Assembly (NCBI RefSeq): GCF_031157835.1
Contig: NZ_JAVIDR010000009.1
Coordinates: 1 to 64,000 of the forward strand
Origin: Acinetobacter rudis
GTDB taxonomy: Bacteria; Pseudomonadota; Gammaproteobacteria; Pseudomonadales; Moraxellaceae
DNA length: 64,000 nt
Direction: 5' to 3'
Shown here: positions 48,685 through 59,100 of the stretch, piece by piece
Numbering within the stretch: position 1 is the first letter of the stretch
Layout: each line of letters begins with the position of its first letter
The notes under the pieces: model-generated
What the model saw: the letters and a program-made list of their open reading frames with translations, nothing else
What the model was told of the DNA's origin: nothing
Database searches by the model: none
Translations under genes and position numbers: made by a program

Positions 48685-50715
48685 TTAAAACTTATAGGTC
48701 ATTCCTAAGTTGTAACGGCGGCCATCTAATACAAAATCATAGGTATCCTGATTAATTTGTTTATCAAGCAAATTGTATACACCAGCAGCTATTTGGACAT
48801 GATCAGAAACTCGATAATTCATACCTACATCTACCATTGCATAGGCTGGTTTTCCTTTTGACATTGAGGTACGAGATAAATATTCTGATGTTTTACTTCT
48901 AAAGTTTAAACGTGACCATGTGGAAATCGTGTCGTTAACTTCCCAATCTACTGTTGTATTGAACATATGTTCTGGCATTTGATTTAAAGGCTTCCCTTTA
49001 AACTTACCACTTTTTTGTTCTGTGTCAGTATAAGTATAATTTGCCGTTAAATTGACGGTAGGTAGTGCTTGCCATGTCAATGTTGTCTCGACTCCACGCA
49101 TATTCGCTTTATCTACGTTTTCACGCAAACTCACAAAATCAAATTGCTCACCTAACCAATCGCAATCTAATCGTCCAGCATCCCCGCTACAATGACGAAT
49201 CTCTGTAATTTTATCTTTAAAGTCACTATTAAAAACAGTTACTCCAGCTGTAATATTGTCAAGGTTATCCCAATTTATCGAAACCTCATAATTCGTACTT
49301 TTTTCTGGTTTTAAATCTGGGTTACCAACAATAACGCCTTTACTTGATCCACCACCAGTCGCTTGCCCCCATTCTGCTACTGTTGCCCGTAAAGCTGGAG
49401 TTTTATAACCTGTTGAAACACCGCCTTTCACAGTCCACTGATCATTCACACTCCAAACACCATAAACTTTAGGGCTCCAATGGCTACCAAACTTTTCATC
49501 CTTATCTAAGCGTAATGATGTTGTTACATTAAAGCTGTCAACAATACTCCAAGTATCTTCAGCAAAAAGTGCCCAGCTAGAACGATCTAAACTTGATATA
49601 GGCTCTTTCCCAGGAATTAATAACTGATTGCCCTTATCATCTAAGTCTTCTTGCAGATACATTCCACCAAAACTAACATTATGTGGACCAAGTTCAATTT
49701 GGTTAATAGTATTAAATGTTGTATTTACTGCTTCCATATTACGTGATGGATTTTTAGTTTCTTCACGTTGAAGATAAGATTGTGTTTTTACTCGCCCTAA
49801 TTCACCACGATGATTAATACTATAATCTGTGCGATAGTAATCACTATATGAATCGGTTGCTGGACCATTTCGGCCCGCCTTATCTTCTATAGTCTTTCCA
49901 ACTTTACCATTACGGTTCTGAATAGAACGCTGATACTCAAAATCAATTGTGTGTAAATCATTAGGTGTCAAACTTAATGTTGCACCACCTGTGCGCATTT
50001 TTTGCTTTTTAAAACCACCTATAATGTCATCTTCTTGACGCTGTGAAAAAGTACCATTAGCCTTTAATGACAACAAATTCTCAATTAATGGTCCAGAAAC
50101 ATAAGCGTTTGCTTGATACAAATTTCCCGAATCTTGGTTTTCTTGTAAAGTTGTATCAAGTTTAATTGTTCCATTCCACTCAGTTGCAGACTTCTTGGTA
50201 ATAATATTAATTACCCCACCCATAGCATCGGAACCATATAAACCTGACATTGGACCACGAATAACTTCAATTCTATCAATTGCAGCAATACCAGGTAACC
50301 AACCTTGTTCAATTCCAGCATTATCACTATTTGGTCGTACAGATCGTGTATTTACTTTTTTCCCATCAACTAAAATAACAGTATAAGCACTTCCCATACC
50401 ACGAATACTAATATCACTCGAACTACCACCACCAGTAACGACTACACCAGGCACATCTTTTAGTGCATCTGTTACATCTCGATATGCTTTTTTATTAATT
50501 TCTTCTTGGCTCAATACTGAAATTGTTGCTGGTGCTTTTTTAATATCTTGTTCAAACCCACTTGCTGTCACCACAATCGTATCTAATACTACACGTTCAG
50601 TTTGACCACTGGCAGGATTTACTGTTGATTCAGAAGTATTGGCTTGTGCTTGTGTAATATACATCATCGATAATACAGCCATCGTTAATGCAGATTTCAT
50701 TCTTTGTTGTGACAT
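48685..50715 (-). CDS. TonB-dependent catecholate siderophore-type receptor
   Basis: The 676-residue outer membrane receptor has a signal peptide (about 1-26, ending AQA-N) and the TonB box region LDTIVVTASG. A plug domain follows (SVLSQEEINKKAYRDVTDALKDVPGV.., SIRGMGSAYTVILVDG, VIRGPMSGLYGSDAMGGVINI, split over it). The 22-strand barrel ends YNLGMTYKF. Sequence type is near FepA, PfeA and CirA, which import ferric catechols and some colicins. No siderophore synthesis gene is adjacent, so it may use foreign siderophores. The start at 50715 is preferred over a TTG at 50733. Two Fur-like boxes stand upstream. Confidence 0.9.
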   Translation of the reverse strand: MSQQRMKSALTMAVLSMMYITQAQANTSESTVNPASGQTERVVLDTIVVTASGFEQDIKKAPATISVLSQEEINKKAYRDVTDALKDVPGVVVTGGGSSSDISIRGMGSAYTVILVDGKKVNTRSVRPNSDNAGIEQGWLPGIAAIDRIEVIRGPMSGLYGSDAMGGVINIITKKSATEWNGTIKLDTTLQENQDSGNLYQANAYVSGPLIENLLSLKANGTFSQRQEDDIIGGFKKQKMRTGGATLSLTPNDLHTIDFEYQRSIQNRNGKVGKTIEDKAGRNGPATDSYSDYYRTDYSINHRGELGRVKTQSYLQREETKNPSRNMEAVNTTFNTINQIELGPHNVSFGGMYLQEDLDDKGNQLLIPGKEPISSLDRSSWALFAEDTWSIVDSFNVTTSLRLDKDEKFGSHWSPKVYGVWSVNDQWTVKGGVSTGYKTPALRATVAEWGQATGGGSSKGVIVGNPDLKPEKSTNYEVSINWDNLDNITAGVTVFNSDFKDKITEIRHCSGDAGRLDCDWLGEQFDFVSLRENVDKANMRGVETTLTWQALPTVNLTANYTYTDTEQKSGKFKGKPLNQMPEHMFNTTVDWEVNDTISTWSRLNFRSKTSEYLSRTSMSKGKPAYAMVDVGMNYRVSDHVQIAAGVYNLLDKQINQDTYDFVLDGRRYNLGMTYKF

Positions 50716-50770
50716 AAGTATTCCAAGTAACAATTGTGTACATAAGTAGGATTAATTCTTACTCATTGTA

Positions 50771-50813
50771 ACAAATGAGAATCATTCATCAATGCTAATG
50801 AGAATAATTATTA
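50771..50813 (-). promoter_or_regulatory. Two Fur-box-like sites before the TonB receptor
   Basis: Site 1 (50771-50789, plus ACAAATGAGAATCATTCAT) fits the 19-bp GATAATGATAATCATTATC consensus in most positions. Site 2 (50795-50813, CTAATGAGAATAATTATTA) also fits. They lie 56-98 bases before the start codon, in the promoter zone. This supports iron-dependent repression. Confidence 0.75.
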
Positions 50814-50837
50814 TTGTTTTTTTCTATCGTATAAAAA

Positions 50838-50856
50838 AACCTCCCGAAGGAGGTTG
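50838..50856 (-). terminator. Intrinsic terminator after nfuA
   Basis: On the minus strand AACCTCC and GGAGGTT pair around TTCG, followed by a seven-base T-run. It lies about 45 bases after the nfuA stop. Confidence 0.85.
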
Positions 50857-50898
50857 TTTTTCAATATATAAATTTTATTTCATCTTTCCAAAATCGAC

Positions 50899-51537
50899 TT
50901 ATTTAAAGTAAGCACCTTCACTTTGTGTATGGTCAGTCTCATCAAGCACGCGGCTCAGTTCTGGAATATGTTCTTTAAGTGTTGTCTCTACACCTTGTTT
51001 TAAAGTGACATCAATTGCTGAACAACCTTGGCAACCACCACCAAACTTCAATACAGCAGTAAGACCATGTTCTTCATCTTCTACTACATTAACAAGACTA
51101 CAGTTACCACCATGACCTGCAAGCCCAGGGTTAATCTCAGCTTGTAAAACATAAGTGATACGTTCTTCAATTGAAGCATCTGGGCCAACGCGTGGTACTT
51201 TTGAGTTAGGCGCGCGGAAAGTTAACTGCCCACCGAAACGGTCTTTGTTATAATCAATAACCGCATCTCTTAAATATGGAATAGAGGGTGCATCAACATA
51301 AGCAGGAAAATCAGCATAATCTTGCTTGTAATCTGTAGGTACAACCTCTTCAGGAGCACTATAAGCCATACAACACTCAGCACGAGGGGTTCCAGCATTT
51401 TCTACAAATACACGTACACCAATGCCTGGCGTATTTTGCTTGGCTAATAAATCTTTTAAATACTCCTGTGCATTAGGAGTAATCAATAAATTTGGAATTT
51501 CATCCACAACAGCAACACTGTTAGTCTCAGTCGTCAT
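50899..51537 (-). CDS. nfuA: Fe-S biogenesis protein NfuA
   Basis: NfuA carries and delivers 4Fe-4S clusters to client enzymes. The 212-residue product has an N-terminal degenerate A-type (ErpA-like) domain ([37 protein letters not shown]) and a C-terminal Nfu domain. The Nfu domain has CxxC ([11 protein letters not shown]) that binds the cluster between two subunits. Length and order match E. coli NfuA (191). The ATG at 51537 ([14 protein letters not shown]) is chosen over 51585, with TGAGGA as ribosome-binding site. Confidence 0.95.
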   Translation of the reverse strand: MTTETNSVAVVDEIPNLLITPNAQEYLKDLLAKQNTPGIGVRVFVENAGTPRAECCMAYSAPEEVVPTDYKQDYADFPAYVDAPSIPYLRDAVIDYNKDRFGGQLTFRAPNSKVPRVGPDASIEERITYVLQAEINPGLAGHGGNCSLVNVVEDEEHGLTAVLKFGGGCQGCSAIDVTLKQGVETTLKEHIPELSRVLDETDHTQSEGAYFK

Positions 51538-51698
51538 AACTTTTTCCTCACGCTGACCCAGCCATTCTACCCGAAGATCATGCAAATATAAAAATAATCT
51601 ACTAAAACTGTCGGAATTAATGCAGATACTATATTTATTTAATCTTAGACCGCATAATCAAACACATATTCTATGTTTTGATCTGGTACCTAAGCTAT

Positions 51699-52316
51699 AT
51701 GTTGCACTCACCTCTTAGTCATACACTGAGCCTTATCATTATCACAGTCATTGTCTCAATTGCTGCTTTTAATATGCCTGCATTAATGAACCGTTTAATT
51801 TTTAAACCCACAGCAATGCGCCAAGGCCAGATCGATCGCTTTATCACGCATGGTTTTGTACATGCTGACGCGACTCACTTACTCTTCAATATGATCACCT
51901 TATTTTTCTTTGGTAGTATTATTGAAAGTTTTTATCGTCAGTATTTCTATGACTTAGGATTTGTTCTGTTTTATTTAGGTGGTCTGATATTTGCCATACT
52001 CCCAAGTTATCTTAAACATAAAAATAATCCTTATTGGGCAAGCCTCGGTGCCTCAGGTGCTGTCTCTGCAGTACTTTTTGCCTATATTTTGTTTGAACCA
52101 TGGCATTTAATTTTTGTATTTTTCATTCCAGTTCCAGCCATTATTTTTGCATTCTTATATGTTTTCTATAGTCTGTGGGCTGGCCGTCGTTATGGCGACA
52201 ACATCAACCACAGCGCTCATCTCTGGGGAGCAGCCTACGGGGTAATCGTGACTTTATTGATTGAACCTCGCATTTTAACTCACTTCATTACAAAGCTACT
52301 TCAATTACCATTTTAA
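51699..52316 (+). CDS. Rhomboid family protein (second copy)
   Basis: The 205-residue membrane protein has about six helices. The catalytic Ser119 stands in GASGAVS, and the His is in HSAHLWGAAYG (His174). HADATHLLFNMITLFFFG holds the conserved oxyanion Asn. It is shorter than the copy at 41799 and without an extra C-terminal helix. The chosen ATG (51699) follows an in-frame TTG at 51678 that would add seven residues. It is divergent from nfuA. The catalytic residues suggest it is active, with unknown substrate. Confidence 0.86.
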   Translation: MLHSPLSHTLSLIIITVIVSIAAFNMPALMNRLIFKPTAMRQGQIDRFITHGFVHADATHLLFNMITLFFFGSIIESFYRQYFYDLGFVLFYLGGLIFAILPSYLKHKNNPYWASLGASGAVSAVLFAYILFEPWHLIFVFFIPVPAIIFAFLYVFYSLWAGRRYGDNINHSAHLWGAAYGVIVTLLIEPRILTHFITKLLQLPF

Positions 52317-52337
52317 AATTTAAACGTCCTCATTTAG

Positions 52338-52368
52338 CTGCAAATTGTTTCTATTGAACAATTTGCAG
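52338..52368 (+). terminator. Perfect U-less hairpin after the second rhomboid
   Basis: CTGCAAATTGTT (52338-52349) and AACAATTTGCAG (52357-52368) form a 12-bp perfect stem, with loop TCTATTG and no T-run. Confidence 0.55.
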
Positions 52369-52484
52369 TACCACGAATGTTGCTTATTTAATTGTATTTT
52401 GTCACTTCATGCCAGTTCAAAGTAGAAACTACAGGGTAATAATAAACACATTTTCTACAGAAATTCTTAGCTTTGGATCAGCCT

Positions 52485-54014
52485 ATGTCGCAAATCGTAG
52501 AGGGTTTACAATTTACAGCTCACCCAGAAACTCAAAAAAAAAGTAGTTCTCATAGCGCAAAAGAAATCATTTCTGCCGCACTAGCATCTCTCGATCCACA
52601 TCTAGTACAACAACTTCAAAATGAAAAGAATTGGCGAAAAAACTATCCTATATATTTTAAAGCCTTAGTTGAACATGGCATTCAAAATACAAGCAATCCG
52701 ATTCAAATTGCAAAAGCAGGTTTAGCACAAGCACAAAAAAGTTTTCAATTTTATCGTGACAATCATGCCTACGCATTACAAGATTTGATGCAAATCCCCA
52801 ATATTGAAAAACTACATCGCTTTAGCCTTAAAGGTCAGTCCAACCAAGCACCCGAATGGTACATTCCATATCATAATAAACAACTTCGTGGCGCAGATCT
52901 TTTAAAACAACTTGATACGTGGTTAGCTCATGGAATTATTGAACAAAGCCATGCCGATGCCCTACGCCTCGTACAGGCTCACCCTGAATGGCTCGACCTT
53001 TCTCAACGTTATATGGTGTTATTCGGTGCTGCCTCAGAAGCGGGTCCACTCAAATGGTTGGCAAAATGGAAAGCCAATATTATTGCGATTGACCTACCCA
53101 ACCCTAAAGTTTGGCAAAAAATTGTTGATACCGTCATACAAGGTAATGCCACACTCATTGCACCTAGCCGAACTATGCTAAGTGCCGACAGCTCAGCAGC
53201 ACAAGCTATTGAACATTTGGGAGCCAATTTGCTGACACAAACAGCCGAGATTGCAAAATGGTTAAGTGAACAACCTGAACAGTTAGATTTAGCTGCTATT
53301 GCATACTTAGATGGCGAAAAGCATGTGCGTGTTTCTATGGCTATGGACAGTATTATGCACTATGTTAGTCAACAAAAACCGAACACTAGCTTAATGTATA
53401 TGTGTACACCTACAGATATCTATGCCATTCCAGCTGATGTAATCCAATCTACACCAAACCAAATCAAGCACCGTTCAAAACTTGAAAAAATATGTACTAA
53501 AGGTATTTCACAATTAAGCTTAAATAGATTTTTTCAAACACGGCCTTCACAAATCTATCCTTCTAACAATCAAAAATCTTACGCAATCGCTGATTGTATA
53601 GTGATAGAACAAGGCCCGAACTATGCACTTGCAAAACGCTTACAACAATGGCGTGCAACATTAGCACGTCATCAAGGCCAACAAGTGAGTATTAACATTG
53701 CCCCTTCTACTACCACACATTCCGTCACCAAAAATCCACTGCTTAAAGCAGCTTTTTCAGGTGCCAGTTTATTCAATGTAGAAGCATTTGAACCAGATAC
53801 AACCAACGCCATTATGGCTGCACTTTGGGTGCATGACTTATGTAATCCTCAAGCGCTAGCAAACCCCAATAACCAATTGGCTCATCCCCTTGAACTGATT
53901 ATGGATGCTGCCAATCATGGTGGTCTATGGCGTATAAACTACTTGGCACGTACAGCCCTGCCTTTTGCAGCACTTTATGGTTTTGCCAAAGACAAACTTG
54001 GTTTAAAAAGATAA
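52485..54014 (+). CDS. Unknown protein with Rossmann-like core
   Basis: The 509-residue protein is not one that I can place in a named family. A beta-alpha-beta unit is visible at RYMVLFGAASEAGPLKWLAK (about 176-195), with a GxxxExG loop (181-187) and an acidic Asp203 in IIAIDLPNP at the end of the second strand. This is a layout typical of NAD(P)-binding folds. The N-terminal 120 residues are helical, and the region after 330 is mixed. No signal peptide is present; the last 40 residues (TALPFAALYGFA) are somewhat hydrophobic and may touch the membrane. It is a single gene, starting 168 bases after the rhomboid. The in-frame TTG at 52473 is an alternative start. Confidence 0.7.
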   Translation: MSQIVEGLQFTAHPETQKKSSSHSAKEIISAALASLDPHLVQQLQNEKNWRKNYPIYFKALVEHGIQNTSNPIQIAKAGLAQAQKSFQFYRDNHAYALQDLMQIPNIEKLHRFSLKGQSNQAPEWYIPYHNKQLRGADLLKQLDTWLAHGIIEQSHADALRLVQAHPEWLDLSQRYMVLFGAASEAGPLKWLAKWKANIIAIDLPNPKVWQKIVDTVIQGNATLIAPSRTMLSADSSAAQAIEHLGANLLTQTAEIAKWLSEQPEQLDLAAIAYLDGEKHVRVSMAMDSIMHYVSQQKPNTSLMYMCTPTDIYAIPADVIQSTPNQIKHRSKLEKICTKGISQLSLNRFFQTRPSQIYPSNNQKSYAIADCIVIEQGPNYALAKRLQQWRATLARHQGQQVSINIAPSTTTHSVTKNPLLKAAFSGASLFNVEAFEPDTTNAIMAALWVHDLCNPQALANPNNQLAHPLELIMDAANHGGLWRINYLARTALPFAALYGFAKDKLGLKR

Positions 54015-54025
54015 CTTACCCATAT

Positions 54026-54056
54026 AAAAACGCTGCCTCAATTGGGCAGCGTTTTT
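54026..54056. terminator. Bidirectional intrinsic terminator
   Basis: AAAAACGCTGCC and GGCAGCGTTTTT pair around a TCAATTG-type loop, between the Rossmann-like gene (plus) and pit (minus). Confidence 0.9.
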
Positions 54057-54080
54057 ATATCATGCTTAATTAACTGTAGA

Positions 54081-55706
54081 TTAAGCAAATACTTTTAGGA
54101 GTAACCAATACAATATACCAGACAAACAAATTGTGGCTGGAAGAGTAAAAATCCACGCAGACAAAATTGTTTTTACAGTATTAAAGTTAAGTCCAGATTT
54201 ATTAGCAACCATGGTTCCGGCTACAGCACTGTTCAAAACATGTGTAGTTGAAACCGGCATACCAAAGCCATCTGCAGCAGCAATCGTAGACATTGCAACA
54301 AGTTCAGCAGACATACCTTGACCATAAGTCATATGATGCTTACCGATACGCTCACCGACCGTAATAACAATACGCTTCCAACCCACCATCGTACCAAGAC
54401 CGAGTGCAAGTGCAACAGCTACTTTTACCCATGTCGGAATATACTGAAGGAATGAATCTAAATGTTTACGATATGCCTTCACTGATTGTTGCTGTGTAGC
54501 AGTCATTGCAGGAAGCTGTTCAGCTTTTTCTAAACGCTTGAAACTCGTTACACTCAAGTAAATGTCGTTACGAATTGCACTTACTTCATGTTCTGGAATA
54601 TCTTTCAAATCATTATAATGACCAACACGATCACCTAAATGATCAGTCAAGCTCGCTAATGCAGGAAGAACTTGAGCATTATTTTCTTTAGTTTGCACAT
54701 ATTTAGTTAGAATTTGACGTGCATTTTCATCAGAAATATTGTCATGTTGTTGATAAATTGCTGTAGCAGTTTGATTCGATAACTGTTGAAAGCTTTGTAG
54801 ATGTTCATGATCTAGACCCTTATTCAAAGAATATGCTAAAGGAACCAAACCAATCAAAATTAACATGATCAATCCCATGCCTTTTTGACCATCATTTGAA
54901 CCATGAGCAAAACTAACCCCAGTACAAGTAAAGATTAAAATGGCACGAATCAAAGGTGGTGGTGGCTTATTTCCTTCAGGTGGTTGAAAAAGCTCAAGTT
55001 GACGCTTGAATACTTTTTTCACCAATAGGAAAACCACTGCAGCAAAAGCAAAACCAATCAATGGTGAAAATAATAACGCTTTACCTACTTTGATCACCTG
55101 ATCCATATCTACGCCACTCGCGCCTGTTGCCGAATGCAAGATATAGTTCATGATCCCCACACCTAAAATTGAACCAATTAAAGTATGTGAACTTGAAGCT
55201 GGAATACCCAGTACCCAAGTACCGAGGTTCCACATGATAGCAGCGATAAGCATTGCAAAAACCATTGCAAAACCAGCACCACTACCAACATTCATAATCA
55301 GCTCTACAGGCAATAAAGCAATAATGCCGTAAGCAACAGCACCACTTGCAACCATTACACCGAGGAAATTACAAAAACCTGCCCACATCACAGCAATAGG
55401 TGCTGGCAATGCATTGGTATAAATTACAGTTGCAACAGCGTTTGCTGTATCGTGAAAACCATTTACAAACTCAAAACCGAGTGCAATAAATAAAGCAGTA
55501 CAAAGTAAAATAATTGAATAAACACTTAATGGTGGAACATGAGACAGATCAGCGTTGACCTGAACACCAATATAAATAATTGTAGAAACAATAACCGTCA
55601 AAAACACCGGAATAAAAAATTTTGGTGTAGGAACGTGCACATTTGTTGGTTGACTTGCTGGTATAGAAGATACCGAATCGGAAGCAGGTGGATGTTTTGA
55701 ATTCAT
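54081..55706 (-). CDS. pit: PiT family inorganic phosphate transporter
   Basis: It imports phosphate (as a metal-phosphate complex) through the inner membrane. The 541-residue product has about ten helices in two halves, each with the PiT signature: GFEFVNGFHDTANAVATVIY and GVSFAHGSNDGQKGMGLIML. A hydrophilic central loop (about 300-430) is somewhat larger than in E. coli PitA (499 residues). The ATG at 55706 is preferred over 55736. A Pho-box-like site stands 47 bases before it. It is divergent from metH. PitA or PitB orthology is not resolved. Confidence 0.92.
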   Translation of the reverse strand: MNSKHPPASDSVSSIPASQPTNVHVPTPKFFIPVFLTVIVSTIIYIGVQVNADLSHVPPLSVYSIILLCTALFIALGFEFVNGFHDTANAVATVIYTNALPAPIAVMWAGFCNFLGVMVASGAVAYGIIALLPVELIMNVGSGAGFAMVFAMLIAAIMWNLGTWVLGIPASSSHTLIGSILGVGIMNYILHSATGASGVDMDQVIKVGKALLFSPLIGFAFAAVVFLLVKKVFKRQLELFQPPEGNKPPPPLIRAILIFTCTGVSFAHGSNDGQKGMGLIMLILIGLVPLAYSLNKGLDHEHLQSFQQLSNQTATAIYQQHDNISDENARQILTKYVQTKENNAQVLPALASLTDHLGDRVGHYNDLKDIPEHEVSAIRNDIYLSVTSFKRLEKAEQLPAMTATQQQSVKAYRKHLDSFLQYIPTWVKVAVALALGLGTMVGWKRIVITVGERIGKHHMTYGQGMSAELVAMSTIAAADGFGMPVSTTHVLNSAVAGTMVANKSGLNFNTVKTILSAWIFTLPATICLSGILYWLLLKVFA

Positions 55707-56148
55707 GCAGACAGTTAAGCAGATAAAAAAATCCACTTATTGTTTAATTAAATTATGACAATTATATGACAAATCATCATGAATTAAAGCCATTTTTGAT
55801 CAGTGTAAAGGAAGTTGTCTTTTAAAAAGACTAAAAATCTATATTTTTTACTTATATAACAGCATGTTAAAACAAATAATCAACAAAAAAAGTGACACTT
55901 ATACATTCATAATTTTGTTGTTACAAAACACGTTTTAAATTAGATTTTTTATGTACCTTTGCATTATCTTCGTCAAATATGACATTTTGATGAAAAAAAC
56001 ATCATTTTTCTCATTTTCAATGTTATGAATAGCTTATTGAATATTTGTGCTAAAGCTTAGATCGAATTGTGACAAAGCCAAGAATTAAAAAATAGTGTGA
56101 CTTCTGTTAATATTGCCGTTTTAAATCCTGCCAACGTTGGTGCTTAGT
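55707..56148. other. Divergent regulatory region, pit and metH
   Basis: This AT-rich region of about 440 bases has no convincing ORF or RNA gene. It contains the Pho-box-like site at 55753-55773 for pit. I looked for a SAM, SAH or cobalamin riboswitch before metH and see none. A clear MetR site (TGAAN5TTCA) was not found either. Confidence 0.4.
55753..55773 (-). promoter_or_regulatory. Pho-box-like site before pit
   Basis: On the minus strand TTTGTCATATAATTGTCATA shows two TGTCAT repeats with 11-base spacing and an AT-rich spacer, close to the PhoB consensus (CTGTCAT-A4-CTGTCAT). It stands 47-67 bases before the pit start. Confidence 0.6.
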
Positions 56149-59100
56149 ATGTCCACGCTCTCCACATTAAAACAGTTACTTCAACAACGTATATTAATTA
56201 TTGACGGCGCTATGGGAACAATGATCCAGCGTCATAAGTTTGAAGAACAAGATTACCGTGGTGAACGTTTTGCGGACTGGGCACATGATCTGAAAGGAAA
56301 TAATGACTTATTGGTTTTGACCCAACCACATGTTATCCAAGGGATTCACGAACAATACTTAGCAGCTGGCGCAGATATTATTGAGACCAATAGTTTCAAT
56401 GCTACACAGGTTTCAATGTCTGACTATCACATGCAAGACTTAGTCACTGAAATTAACATTGAAGCTGCTCGCCTCGCTAAGGCAGCATGTGAAAAATATA
56501 GTACATTAGATAAGCCACGTTTCGTTGCTGGTGTATTAGGACCAACTTCACGTACCTGTTCAATCTCACCTAATGTGAATGATCCCGCTTTTCGAAATAT
56601 TCACTTTGATGAACTAAAAAATAATTATATTCAAGCAGCTCATGGCCTTATCCAAGGTGGTGCGGACATTCTTCTTATTGAAACGGTGTTTGATACTCTA
56701 AACTGTAAAGCTGCAATTTTTGCCGTAAAAGAAGTATTTAAGCAAATTGGCTATGAACTCCCTCTCATGATTTCAGGCACAATTACTGATGCTTCTGGTC
56801 GCACCCTCACCGGTCAAACCGCAGAAGCCTTTTGGAATTCTGTACGTCATGGTGATTTACTTTCAATTGGTTTTAACTGTGCTCTTGGTGCTGACGCCAT
56901 GCGTCCTCACGTTAAAACCATTGCTGATACAGCTGATGTGTTTGTTTCAGCCCATCCAAATGCAGGTCTCCCGAATGCTTTTGGTGGTTATGATGAAACC
57001 CCAGACCAAACTGCGGCATTCTTAAAAGAGTTTGCCGAAAGCGGACTGATTAATATTACAGGTGGATGCTGTGGTACTACACCTGATCATATTCGTGCGA
57101 TTGCTGAAGCGGTTCGAGATATTGCTCCACGACAAATTCCAGAAATTAAACCAGCATGTCGCTTAAGTGGTTTAGAGGCTTTCAATATTTACGATGACTC
57201 TTTATTTGTAAACGTTGGCGAACGAACTAACGTGACCGGTTCTAAAAAATTCTTACGCCTCATTCGTGAAGAAAATTTTGCCGAAGCGCTTGATGTAGCT
57301 CGACAACAAGTTGAGAGTGGTGCCCAAATTATTGATATCAATATGGATGAAGGGATGCTTGATTCTCAAGGTGCAATGGTGCACTTTTTGAATTTGGTTG
57401 CTTCTGAACCTGATATTTCTCGCGTACCAATCATGATTGACTCTTCAAAATGGGACATTATTGAGGCAGGTCTCAAATGCGTACAAGGTAAATCCATTGT
57501 AAACTCAATTTCCTTAAAAGAAGGTTATGATGAGTTTGTTACCAAAGCACGTCTTTGTCGCCAATATGGTGCAGCAATTATTGTTATGGCCTTTGATGAA
57601 CAGGGACAAGCCGATACCGCCGCACGTAAACGTGAAATCTGTCAACGTTCATATAATGTACTCGTGAATGATGTAGGTTACCCTGCAGAAGACATTATAT
57701 TCGATCCAAACGTCTTTGCTGTTGCAACAGGAATTGAAGAACACAATAACTATGCTGTTGACTTTATTGAAGCAACAGGTTGGATCAAACAAAACCTACC
57801 TCATGCCATGATATCTGGTGGGGTATCTAACGTTTCCTTCTCTTTCCGTGGTAATGAACCCGTTCGAGAGGCTATTCATGCTGTGTTCCTATATCATGCC
57901 ATTAAACAAGGCATGACAATGGGTATCGTTAATGCAGGACAATTAGCAATTTACGATGATATTCCAGCGGAACTTAAGGCAGCAGTAGAAGATGTCATTC
58001 AAAACCAAAACCAAGGTGAAAATGGTCAACTTGCTACAGAAAAATTATTAGAAGTTGCTGAAAAATTCCGTGGTCAGAGCAGTGGCCAAAAAGTAGAAGA
58101 AAACCTAGAGTGGCGCAATGAATCTGTAGAAAAGCGTTTAGAGTATGCGTTGGTTAAAGGAATTACCACCTTCATTAATGAAGATACAGAAGAAGCTCGA
58201 CTAAAATCATCTCGCCCACTCGACGTAATTGAAGGTCCTTTAATGGATGGGATGAATGTCGTTGGTGACTTGTTTGGTTCAGGGAAAATGTTCCTTCCGC
58301 AAGTAGTCAAATCTGCCCGAGTAATGAAACAAGCTGTTGCTTGGCTCAATCCTTTTATTGAAGCTGAAAAAGGTGAAGGCCAATCCAAAGGTAAGGTACT
58401 CATGGCAACAGTAAAAGGCGATGTACATGATATTGGTAAAAATATTGTAGGTGTTGTTTTAGGCTGTAATGGTTATGACATTGTTGATCTTGGGGTCATG
58501 GTTCCAGCAGAAAAAATATTACAAACTGCTATTGATGAAAAAGTCGATATCATTGGCTTATCTGGACTCATTACACCTTCACTAGATGAAATGGTCTTTG
58601 TTGCAAAAGAAATGCAACGTAAAGGATTTCACATTCCGCTCCTGATCGGTGGTGCAACCACATCAAAAGCACATACTGCTGTAAAAATTGATCCACAATA
58701 TCAAAATGATGCTGTCATTTATGTTGCTGATGCCTCTCGTGCTGTTGGGGTAGCAACCAGCTTGCTTTCAACAGAGCTTAAAGCCCAATTTGTTGCTGAA
58801 CATCGTGCTGAATATGCTAAAGTCCGTGAACGCATTGCCAACAAACAACCAAAAGCTGCCAAACTCTCTTATGCCGAATCGATTGAATTAGGTTTTCAAC
58901 GAGATTGGGACAATTACCAAGCACCCATTCCTAATGCTTTAGGAAATCATGTTCTTACACAGTATCCACTTGAAAAACTGGTAGATTACATTGATTGGAC
59001 ACCTTTCTTTATCTCTTGGAGCCTAGCAGGAAAATTTCCTAAAATATTACAAGATGAAATTGTAGGAGAAGCAGCAACAGACCTCTTTAATCAAGCACAG

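Noticed and set aside
55760..56148. SAH, SAM or cobalamin riboswitch before metH
   Set aside because: I looked for the conserved cores and found none; the region is AT-rich without strong stems.
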